From positions 7,574,001 to 7,638,000 of the forward strand of contig NC_051106.1 of the NCBI RefSeq assembly GCF_901709675.1: a stretch of DNA of 64,000 nucleotides. The letters run 5' to 3'. Shown here piece after piece: positions 21,072 through 35,233 of the stretch. Position numbers and translations under genes: made by a program. Within the stretch, counting starts at the first letter, position 1; the number at the start of each line of letters is the position of its first letter. The notes beneath the pieces were generated by a model, which saw only the letters and a program-made list of their open reading frames with translations, searched no databases and was not told where the DNA came from. This stretch comes from Syngnathus acus. Its lineage: Eukaryota > Chordata > Actinopteri > Syngnathiformes > Syngnathidae.

Positions 21072-22631
21072 TCACTCCCGCCGTCTTCCTCGCTCGTCGC
21101 CAAATATGGCGGCCCACTTACGCGTAATCTCCAAGTAGATGGTCGGTTTATTCGGCAAGTAGTCCAGATAGAGCACCGAGCCGCTTTTGGGGACGGCCGT
21201 CTCGATCTGCGTGCCCTCGTGCCACTCGTTGAAGGACGTGACGGAAAGTAAATCGGGCTTGGCCTCCAGCGCGGCGCTCAGCGAGGTCTCATAGTACTTG
21301 CCGTTGATGCGGTTCCTGGTGTTTTGGAAGTTCCACGGGCGCACGCCCGTATCCACGTAGCCCGGTCCCACGCTGGGGACGAAGAGGAGGCCGTTGTCGC
21401 GGCAGAAGGCCCGTAGCGCCTGCCAGTTGCGCTGTGTCGCGCCGTAGGTGAAGCCGTTGGTGGCGAAGTAGGTGTAGATGCCGTCAAAGCCGGCGCTCAG
21501 CACCTCGCGCTGGTGCTTCTCCTCCACCAGAAGGGCCAGGAAGACGGCGTCGTGCGGGGTGTCGCGGATGCCGCCGCTCTCCGTGCGCCGCAGCAGCCGG
21601 GCCCACTGCTCCGTGTTCAGCAGGTACGAGTCGTACACGTAGAATAGGGGGAGGAACTTACCCATGTCGGTGCGGTAGCGGAAGAAGGCCGGGTGTTCGC
21701 CGTATCTGGGGGGGGTTTAGAGATTTGAGGTTTAAAAATGTTCTTGAGTCGGAATGTTGCCAGGTTGGACTCACTTGTCAATAATGTATTTGACGTTGCC
21801 ATGCATGTTGACTTCATCTCTCCCTTTGTAGGGCTCAATGTGGAAAGTCACCTGTGGACACATTTGTGAGCTTATATCTAGATATTTTTGAGTGACAGTA
21901 GAGATGACAACATTCACGTTGTCACCTTAATGTGGTAGCGCTGTGCCATGTCCAGGAGCTGCGGCACAATGTCATCGATCGGCTGGCCGTTGTCATCCTT
22001 GGTATGAGGCGGGTACCAGGAAACGGCGATGACCCCTGAGGTCGCCGTAAATCATTTCAGTTAGCACGAGCTGTCTCATGTAAGAAATCATTAGTTAAGG
22101 GTGGTTTTTTTTTCATGCGTCGTGACACTTTTTCCTCATACCAATGGCAGCTGTACGCAGCTGCTGCATGTGGGCCTCCATGACAGCCGGGTCCCGGGAG
22201 CTATAAGGCCCCAGCTCCGGGTAGAAGTTGGCCCCGATGTCATCAGGCGGGATGTGCCTGTCTTGTGGATACCTCTCAGCCACTTTGGGGTCCCAGTGCC
22301 GCATCCGTGGGTGGTCCCAGTGGATGTATTTGCTGTCAAAGCTGGGGTTGCCGTACCAGATGTAGTAGAAGGCGTGAAGATAGTAGTTTGGCGGGGGGAA
22401 CTTGCTTAGTATGGCCGCCAGTTTGTCATCCTCTTCCGATCGGGCGGCTTTGCTCAACCCGGGTCGGACGTCGCTCTCCTTCGCCTCGTCTTTCTGGTCC
22501 AGGGGAAGCTCCTTGCCATCTGGAAACGCATTGTCTTCCGGGGCGAGCAACTTGAGCGCTACAGTCACGATGAGCACGAGCAGGACCACAGCCAGCAAAG
22601 CCGCACACTGCTTACGTCGGAACCGGGCCAT
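21072..22631 (-). CDS. manea: glycoprotein endo-alpha-1,2-mannosidase, 436 aa, four coding exons
   Basis: Coding exons 22631-22142, 22035-21926, 21851-21775 and 21705-21072 total 1311 nt with agreeing phases. The protein is a type II Golgi membrane enzyme: basic MARFRRKQC tail, hydrophobic anchor at residues about 9-28, a short stem, then a glycoside hydrolase family 99 domain. GH99 hallmarks include YLHAFYYIWYGNP, KYIHWDHP, the catalytic-region motif FNEWHEGTQIE at residues about 384-394, and YTYFATNGFTYG. Family members cleave glucosylated mannose from N-glycans, an ER-glucosidase-independent trimming route. Human MANEA has 462 aa; the difference is in the stem. The N-terminus and the neighbouring fut9 (also adjacent on human 6q16) favour manea over maneal. 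The stop lies at 21074-21072. Confidence 0.95.
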
Positions 22632-22676
22632 TCTTCATCACCCAAAGCACTGTAGTTCATTGTGGAGTCAACAAAT
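22142..22676 (-). other. manea: manea exon 2 (5' UTR plus first coding block) with overlapping uORF
   Basis: An acceptor (TTCTCCAG, AG at 22678-22677) starts this exon 45 bases before the main ATG. An upstream ATG at 22660 opens a 31-codon frame in another register that overlaps the manea start and ends at 22565. A separate non-coding first exon ends at a CAG/GTAAGA donor at 22921, so its span is roughly 22921-22990. Confidence 0.65.
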
Positions 22677-24112
22677 CTGGAGAAGAAGAAGAAATAACAC
22701 ATTTCAACATTTTTAAACGCATGAATGACAATAAATTACATAGATTTTACTCAAATAAATGCAAGTTGTTTTAATCTGCAAAAAAATGCATGATCGCAAA
22801 AGTAAGCATTCGTAGCTAACGTATACGATTGTAACAGAACCCTCCCAATTTCCAAATAGGTCTGCGACTATAAAAACAGCGAGCTAATGGCTAATTAATC
22901 AACCAGGCTTCAACTCTTACCTGTATCGATTAACTTCGGACGAGTCACCAGAGCCGATAATAACAAATAACGTTTACACCGCAAAGCATGATGTATCCCG
23001 CCTCACGACCTCACCCCTTCTTAACCGAGATACATTTGACAAATAATTAACAGGCACATTTACTAATTGCTTATACCAGACATTTCTTTGCTATATTAGC
23101 TGGACATGATATAGCAATTTATACGTACTTAATCCCCGGTGACTCCGGGTTGACAGAATCCAAGATGTATACACAGAGTGGATCTATTTGCGGAGTGCAA
23201 AGTGAGGCATCCGTTTTATTTGTACATCAGCGCGGATGAAGCCACTTCCGCTACAACGGTACACGCACCAAATCTAAACGCTGCACTTCTCGCGAGGCAT
23301 CCAGTTTATGTGTACATTTACTTCCGGTACAGCTGCATTCCACTTTGCTCTTCGTCCAGGGGTTGTGTGACATCTGCCGGACACATTTAATTACTGCACT
23401 TCACCTTTTTGACCTATGTAATATTGGTTGTTTATGTGTGCCTGTATTTCCAAAAGTAGTATTTTACTCTCAAAAAGCAAGCAAACGACTTGAGTTTCCA
23501 CCCATTTATTGACTTTCAAACTCGTACAAATTGCAAAACTAGGTTAACACTGCACTCATTTCATATGTTGTTATTAGGAAATAAATTAAAAGCGTGTGAA
23601 TAGAGGAAAAACAAACAAAAACAACCACATATAGAAGAAGTATGCCCCAAAGAGCAGGCGGAGAGCGTTACTGTAGTACATCGCATCTAAACACCAGGTG
23701 GCGTCACGATCACAATAGCAATGCCAGGTCAGGTGCAAGCCTATGGCCACTTCCACTGCCAGTCATCAGACTCCAAAAAGATGGGGAGGAAGAGGAGTAG
23801 GATGGAAGGACAACACTTGGCAAAGCTCCAAAAAGATGCGGTTCTGTGTCATCACGTACAATTCGTTTGAGTATTTAGTAGTTTTCTTTTGACACATTTA
23901 ACAAGAATCCACAAGCTGGTTTAAGCACTTATCATAGAAAAAGCAAGGACATGCCGCACACACACGCTGCACGTCTCGATTCAAAATAATCAAGTAAAAA
24001 TACTGACCATCATCGAAAAATTCTATGAATTTATGTTTCACCATTTAAAAAAAGGATGATATGACTGCCTAAGGAAACAATCCTGATATGACAAATGACA
24101 AAAAGAAAAATA

Positions 24113-24280
24113 CAGTGGAACCTCCAAAGTTGAATGCTGATTTGGAGCAATATTTTGCGAACCAATAAGTTTCATTTGGATCGTTTTGGACCGAGTGTTA
24201 CATTTGAAGGTTTTATGGTGCCACTGGTTGCTGGTTTAAGTTAATTTAACGAGAGTTTGTTGACGTCAGAGGTTCCACTG
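24113..24280. mobile_element. inverted-repeat element, CAGTGGAACCTC ends (left copy)
   Basis: It starts CAGTGGAACCTCC and ends GAGGTTCCACTG. There is no coding capacity and no clear target duplication. Its left end matches the reverse complement of the right end of the neighbouring copy at 24995 over 21 bases, better than its own right end. Confidence 0.6.
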
Positions 24281-24724
24281 TTGTCTGTGGAATATTTGAA
24301 AACAGAGGCACGGTGGAATTCATGTCAGGAGGGCGGGAAGTTCGATCTTTCATAAATACCGGTCCCTTCACATTCTTTGCAACTAACCAGGGAGACGTCA
24401 CGTGTCGATAGCGATGGAAATACATGTACTTTAATACACATGTACGTAAGCGTGTTCAGCTGGAATATCGGGAGGCGCTCACTCAGCAAAATGACACCAA
24501 TTAGACTTTTTGTGTGTCAAGAGAAAATAAAAAAAAAAATACAGATTTTTATTCCCCTCACAATGTGTGTTAATATTATCAAAATATGAACAAACAGGCA
24601 AACGATTACAAATGTGAAGTAACAGATTGGTCACAGCAAACGTATGTACGCTTACATGTTAAGAAAAGAGCGGTCAATGGATGGCTGGGGGAAGAGTTGT
24701 CAGTGGAAATAAATCAGTTTAGCA

Positions 24725-24995
24725 CAGTGGAACCTCCTAAGGGGGAACATATAAGAGACTCCAGTTGATTAAATTTGGTGTGTTGGTACCAGACATGAAA
24801 TTAAACTTACTGTCACGCAAGGTAAGCGTCCGTCTGCTTAGCACAAAATGAGCGCCGAGTAATCAAACATCAATTACTTACAACCGGGCTAACGTAAATA
24901 AACACTTGATCAGAGTTGTTTTAATCAATACGTTTGAGCTCTTATTGCATGAACTTTACGAAGAAATTTGAACATCAACTTTGGAGGTTCCACTG
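24725..24995. mobile_element. inverted-repeat element, CAGTGGAACCTCC ends (right copy)
   Basis: It starts CAGTGGAACCTCC and ends GGAGGTTCCACTG with a 13 bp perfect inverted repeat. No target duplication is evident. Together with the copy at 24113 it may be one larger element, 24113-24995, with internal rearrangement. Confidence 0.6.
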
Positions 24996-25060
24996 CAGCT
25001 GTGCTATGCAGCGGACTGAGAGGGTGGGTGTTGCTGGGTCAGAGGGTGTGCGGTATTTCA

Positions 25061-25109
25061 GTGTGTGTGTGTGTGTGTGTGTGTGTCTGTGTGTGTGTGG
25101 GGGGGGGGT
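25061..25109. repeat. (GT)n microsatellite followed by G-run, in ppp1cb 3' UTR
   Basis: Nearly 20 GT units with one CT interruption, then about nine to ten G. In the ppp1cb transcript sense this is C-run then (CA)n, starting about 17 nt after the stop codon. Confidence 0.9.
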
Positions 25110-25125
25110 TTACAAGGCTGCGCGT

Positions 25126-28933
<3,808 letters not shown>

Positions 28934-29200
28934 CTTCACGCTCTGATGGGAGTCGACTCGTACTGGACGAGAGCAAGTCGTAGTGCGTCCAGCGAACACT
29001 AGAAGGCGCTGGTGTCACCCAGAGATGCGTTTACAACTTTATTGAGACGTCAATAAATACAAGTCATATTTCGTTTTTTTAATATTAATCGTTTATATCT
29101 TTTTAAAAATTATATAATTTTACCTTGTTTTTAGTTAAGACATTTCATTTAGTAGAGTAAAAAAACATGTAAATTGGAAAATTAGAAACTGTATAAAATC

Positions 29201-29206
29201 TTTATT
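29201..29206 (-). other. plb1: candidate polyadenylation signal of plb1
   Basis: AATAAA on the minus strand, 131 bp after the plb1 stop and about 270 bp before the ppp1cb ATG. Confidence 0.5.
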
Positions 29207-29336
29207 ACAATCATGTTTTCCAATAGATTAAAATATATAACAAAATGTTCATTTAAAAGACAAGTGCAGAACTATTATTTAACACATCAATTATTGCATA
29301 TTGAATATTACTGGACTCAGTTAGCCTTGCCCTAGT

Positions 29337-32300
29337 TTAAAAGAAAGAGGTCTTTATTTGCACTTCTGTTGGTACGACTGAGTTCACGCTCCTCCCAGTC
29401 ATCTTGGCTCTGCATGTGAGCATCAGCCAGGTGAAGGCCCCGCCCAGCAGGAGGGCGAAAACGGCAAGCACTGTGGTCAGCCATAGCGGGACCCCCTCAG
29501 AGCAGTGTGTTGCACTGTTCATCTTTGTAAAGATATACGGATGCTCCTGCAATGTACAAGACAGATATTGTAGTATGGGAGATGTGTAGTGGATAAAAAA
29601 GGTCTACATCCCTTGTTCAAATGCCGTTTTATTTGTGATATTACAAAAAATAACTAAATAAATCAATAAAGTTTAGAATTATTGATCTTGGTCTCTTGTA
29701 TATGACACTTGAACAGGGGTGTGTCGACTTTTTAAATCCACCATATAAGCACGAGTTTCTTCACCTCTGTGGGACATTTGATGACATCTCTGCCACTTGT
29801 GAAATTGTTGTACGTCTGCTTTTTGCCCACAGGCTCCAACTGGAAAGAAACCAGTACTTAAAAAAACAACAACACGATAGTTTGCATTTCTACTTAGCTA
29901 GACTAGTGGGAATACTTGTGGCACTTCTGCTGAGGGTTAGCTTCCTTTTCCACTTGTCTGATGTCGTCTCACTCACCATGTTATTCCACATGGCCACGGC
30001 CATCTTGGCATGTCCCCGTTCGTTGAAGTGGAAACAGTCCAGGGCAAAGTAGGTGACATCGGGTCGGCCGTCCTAATGAGTTGAAAGCAAGTTTTAAGTA
30101 TTATTTGTTCTCACTGCGATCGAACGGTCTTCAGTATGTGTGGAGGCGATTTACAGCATTCAAAGGGATAATGGAGTTTCTGAAAAAGGGCTGCACCACC
30201 ACGGCAAAGTCTTCCCGGTCGTCATAGCGACCGCTGTATGCAACTCTCTCAGTCTCAATCTGAAGGAGAAAAGACAAATGAACCATTTTTGCTTTGCCAA
30301 ACTTCCTACACCCATTTTAGATGCTGCTCCGCAGTTGCAGTGAGCTGGAACCCATCCCAGCCAACTTTGGACTCTTGTGTTTTTTTTGTAAGATTTATTT
30401 TTTGTAAAAACCATCATACACACTGGGAACAAGTATATATACAAACTACAGTTCTCACCTGTATTTCTCGATTGATCCTTTTGGCTTCAGCCAGCTCAAG
30501 AGAGTCGTCTCCCGGTAGTATGAAGCACGGGCATGACAATCTGACGACAAATCATCAAAACAAACACACATGCTTGGCTAACCATTGGTTTTCATAAATA
30601 ATACAGAGTAGTGGATATGATGAGCATACGGTTGTATCACGTTGCACCCGATACTGTCCCCCTTGATCCTACGCAGGACTTCGATCTGCAGGATTTCCAA
30701 AATGTTGACTATGGTCCTGGGAACCTAAAGGGGTGTGCAGACTATTGTTAGAGCGAGACCACATTTTTTAGCATAGCATCTTACTTCACCTCTTTGTACA
30801 GCAGGTCCAAGCTGGTCGTCAAGTGACGGCTGAAGTTCTGAGGCGACAAAGAGGCCTGTAGACAAGACTTTTGTTTACTCGAATGGGATCAGATGAAGTT
30901 GATGACCCGAGGTTGATGTGATGGCTGACTCACCCTGTCGTTGCAGAACTGACACAGGTCATTGCCGCCAATAAAGAGAGTCACCAGCTTCCAATCGTTG
31001 GCAAAATCCACCGTCTGCTTCCATGTATTTTGAAATATATCTTTTTTTAATATTCACAGACTTTTGGTTTTAAAGCATGCATCCTAATCATAGTTGATAT
31101 TTTTAACACGATGTATTTCACCTTTGATATATTTTACTATGCAATGTAAAACTCACAGTGTCGTTTTTCATCACTTCAATCAGGCGTCTGACTTGTCCTG
31201 GAATTCCCCTGTATTTATTTTATTATTAACGTGGAATACATAAATACACAAATAAGAAATAGCTTAACTCACGAGACTTTGGCTCCCAAAACAGACATGT
31301 TGAAGCCGCTCTTCTTCTTCCCTTGACCTTTTGATGCTCCTTTAAGGTCTGGATTGAATTTCCTGAGGATGTCTGGTGGGGGCAACATAGGCTCGACGCT
31401 GCTTCCTAGCAGTGTCATCGCATCTTTACGTAGGGGTAGGATGTCTTACTTGCTAAAGTGGTAACAGTCTCCAGGCTTTTATCGCCTCCAATGCTACGGG
31501 GTGAGAGGACAGCAAGTAAATTCAACCTGAACAAGTGTGAGGTTGGCTGTTGCATCAATATATGTCTGACAGTAGGGGGCGCTTTTCTAAATCTCCAGGA
31601 ATACGTCCGAATGACTTGAAAATATTGATTTTGAAGTCAAATCATATTTTTGTGGGTAAAAGTGGCTCGGTCAAACTGCAACATAACGTCTCACCTCCAC
31701 GACACTCCTCTATATTCCGTTCTGAGCTCCAATAGAGTCTTTGCCTTAGCACCAAAGCCGGCCTAAAACACAGCAAATATGACATTTGTTTTGACGGTTT
31801 AAATGGTTTGTTTGGGTGGTCGTGGTTAGAAGACGTACTGTTATGGAGTCCCCCAAAGCAGCCACCACCTTGATGTCGGCCGGCCGGACCTTGTGAGCTA
31901 ACACAACCAGCGCAATATGACATGCTGTTGACCAACTAGTGGAGTCAGGTTGGTACCTGAAGTGGGCGCCGAGTCGGACGGTTCCGTGTTGAGACATGAG
32001 AAGTCGCTGCCCCAGTTCTACAAAAGAACAGAATATTTTTTCTCAAATTTGAGTCCCAATTTGAGCTTGTTTGCATTTTGTATATTGCAGTTCAAATTTG
32101 GCTGAGTTGTTAACAACACTCTTCAAAATATATTTTCCCTTCACAGCAACTTTAAAGAGCAGGAATGGCAAAATCAGGCAAAGATCCCTTTGCATTAACA
32201 CAAATAGAAAACAAATTAAGCGAGCTGACTGAGTGTAAATAAATGAAAAAAGCAACATACGGTAATCGGTGCAGGAGTCGGTGGAGGTCCTGGAAACGTG

Positions 32301-35233
32301 TAGTTGCTGTTAACAGCCGTTCTAAAGAAAGGTGCTGCCTAAAAGGAAAGACATTCAAATAATTCAGAGCCTGGCCAAATTTCCAAAATACATTTCAATA
32401 CATATTCCAACATTAACTGAGCGGAGGAAATGTTGTCAAATTGCAAACACACAAAAATATGATTACCTCAGAGGGGCACTTGAGATCAAACTCAACCATG
32501 AAGTCTTGCGTGAATGTCTTGTTTCCCACTGGCTCGAGCTGCATGAAACAAGCGAGATTTCAAATCAAATTAAATCAAATCAACGCAAATCCTACCATAT
32601 TGTTCCAGAGGGCTCGGGCCATCAGCGTGTGAGCTTTCTGGCTCAGGTGAAAGCAGTCAGGTGAGAAATAGGAGCGATCGGGCCTTCCATCCTGATAGCA
32701 AAAGCATTTGGAATCATGATTAGGATTATTACAGCATGTTATAATAGTGGCAGGTTTTACCGGAGAGGTCGGCAGGAAAACCTCCCTAAAAAAAGGCTGC
32801 AGGACGACGGTGAAGTTGTCATGGGTGTCGTAGCGCCCGGAGTCCACCAGCTGTCGCATTGCGTGCTAGGAAAAGGAACAGACGGCCAAAAAAAAAAAAA
32901 AAGCGGTGCTTCAAACTCATTCACTGCCGTTGACAAGTATGTCAAAACTGACCTGATAACCTCGGAGGAATTCTTCCGTCTTCCGTAGTTCAACTGAGCC
33001 ATCTTTTGGCGACAATACGCACGGGCAAACCATCCTGAGGAAAACATACATCGTGTTCGCTAATCTCTCACTTTGGCTTAGTGACTCTAACGTTGATCTT
33101 TTTTGGTGTTGTTTATCGTGCCATCGTCACTGACCTGCCGAACCAGGTGGGGCATCCCAGCGTTTTATCTTTATGCAGATCTCGCACCGGTAAAATGTTC
33201 AACAGCTCCACCAGGTTGACAAGCGCACGTGGCACCTAAAAAGTCATAAAAAGGTGTTTTAAATTCTACCAGTGCCTGGGTGATAATAACTTTGGTGTGT
33301 GTACCTCATTGTGGAGTATATCCAAAGCTCGACGAATGCGTTCAGCCACATTCCTGGGTGAGAAGATCACCTGTGTGTTTTAAGAATATTTAATTTGTGT
33401 GGGAATTTTAGCAGCATGCGTCATTTTGGGTACTCACACTGTCTGAGCAGAAGTCACATATGTCATTGCCGCCGATGAACATGGTGATCACTTTCCAGTC
33501 GTTGCGGAAATCGATCCTCTGCGCTCAAGTTAAGAAGAATTTCTTGAAATATAAAACGAAACTGAAAGTATGTTGTGGTCATGTAAATAAACTATAAATT
33601 GCAATCCTACGTCACATGGGTTTACGATTGTGTACAGGTGATGTTTCGTGATCCTCTTTAAGTACTTTGCAACCATCTTGTGGCATCTACTTGCAACTAC
33701 AAACTCCCATTGTGTGTGTGTCTTATTAAATTACAAAGCAGTAGTAGCAAATGTTGATGGTGTTCATCAGAGTCAATAATTATTACCGTGTCGTTTTTCA
33801 TGATGTCCACTAAGATGCGCACTTGTTCCGCGACATCACTGAAAAAACAAAAAAAAAAAACTTCATGGTCAAATACAGTAGAATGGGAGTACAGCAAAGG
33901 TGTTGATTTTTTTTAATAGGAAATAATACATATATTTTTTATTAATATTTGAGTGAGTCTTACTGACCCACTCTTGGCTCCGGCCACGGCTTGGTTGAGG
34001 AAGGCTGCGGGTGAGCCCTGCTTTCCGATTCCCTGAGAGAAGCCAGTCAGGGAGGGGTTGAATTCCCGCAGGATATCTGCACAACACACACACACACCCA
34101 TATGACATAATGTCACTGGTCATGATAACCCGAGAAACACGTACATACTTGGCAAAGTGGTGACCGTGGTGATGTTCTCATCGCCGCCAATGCTGAGAAT
34201 GTAACAAATGAGTCGGTTATGCGCCAAATAAAAAAATATTAACAGTCGTGCCCGGTCTTGTGTTACCTCCAGGAAAGTCCTCTGTACTCGTTCAGGAGCA
34301 GCAGAAGGTCGTTGGACTCGGCGCCTACACCATTGCCTGCCTGCGGATCCACAAATCAATCAATCATTTAGATATTGGTGGACATTTGACTAAAAATAGA
34401 ATTAAATTAGTATTCAAATCAAGTTTGAAAAAAAAAATTCAAAAGTTGAGCTGGATGAATCAAAATCATAAATTCTTGGCCAATTGACTTACTGTCAGAG
34501 AGTCGCCGACTGCGGCCACCACTTTCACGTCGGCTGGTCTGAGCCGATGAACTACACATGACAAGCCAAATGCCATTCACATTTCAATGATTGGGTTATT
34601 TGTGTAAAAATCCGATTTGTTACCCGAGTTTGGTGTTGTTGGATACGGTCGGCGGTCCTTGCAGGGGATCTCAGTGCCCATAACCTACAAAGGCATCAAT
34701 TTAAAGGAGGCATTTCTCAAGCAAATTAAAATTCACTTTTTCGTTTTTATGTGCAAGGTCAAGAAGACGAGTATGTCACAACCATAAGCGTGTCCTCACT
34801 GTACCGTTACGTTGTTTGTCCATAGCTGCACGGCCACTTTGCTTGACATGTCCTCCTACAAACGGAGTATTTTTAAGCCTTTGCATGCATTAGGGACGGG
34901 CTTCATGATGTACTTACCGGATCGGAAGTGTCCTCCAGGATGAGTGGTATTGACTGCAGCACATCTTCAATGTCAATGGTGAGAGTGTCTGTGTGGGATA
35001 AGAGTACAAAATATTTTATTTAAAAAAAAACTATTTAGACAGAAAGCGAAAGCGAGAAAAAGAGAGAGAGCGAGAGCAAGAGAGAGAGAGAGCACAGTGG
35101 CCCCTGACCAAAATAAAAGATTTAGGAGCCCACACAAATTTACGCACTATAAATTGACTTGGAGCATCTTACCTGTGAGTAAAAGAGAAGAACTAATGAG
35201 AAGAAACCAAGCGAGGAGCATAGATCCGGACAT
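29337..35233 (-). CDS. plb1: phospholipase B1, membrane-bound, two GDSL lipase repeats, 818 aa, 31 coding exons
   Basis: Thirty-one coding exons from 35233-35173 to 29546-29337 sum to 2457 nt in one frame, all with GT/AG borders. A signal peptide ([15 protein letters not shown]) is followed by two SGNH/GDSL lipase repeats and a C-terminal membrane segment at residues about 770-793 with a short basic tail. Repeat 1 has Ser99 (GDSLT), GGND at 210-213 and Asp351/His354 (DCFH). Repeat 2 has Ser459 (GDSIT), GGND at 565-568 and Asp704/His707 (DCFH). Both therefore look catalytically complete. PLB1 is a brush-border ectoenzyme that removes fatty acids from both positions of phospholipids and from other esters. 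Mammalian PLB1 has four repeats in about 1,450 residues, so this gene is about half size. Exon lengths mirror each other between repeats. A TAATAAAG motif at about 35303-35296 could serve as TATA. Confidence 0.93.
30300..30370. repeat. possible old LINE/SINE 3'-end remnant in a plb1 intron
   Basis: The phrase AGCTGGAACCCATCCCAGCC (30344-30363) strongly resembles a sequence repeated in many fish genomes at the ends of L2-like elements. Only this short piece is preserved, between the coding exons at 30459 and 30259. Confidence 0.35.
35041..35095. repeat. GA-rich simple repeat in plb1 intron 1
   Basis: A run of GAGA and GAAAGC units on the plus strand, between plb1 coding exons 1 and 2. Confidence 0.8.

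Larger units (their letters stand above)
22990..25060. other. manea promoter side, ppp1cb 3' UTR and intergenic DNA
   Basis: No coding sequence recognised. AATAAA on the minus strand occurs at 24553-24548 and 23510-23505; either could end the ppp1cb transcript. A CTCF-like ACACCAGGTGGCGTC lies at 23691-23705. The CAGTGGAACCTCC elements at 24113 and 24725 fall within it. Confidence 0.45.
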
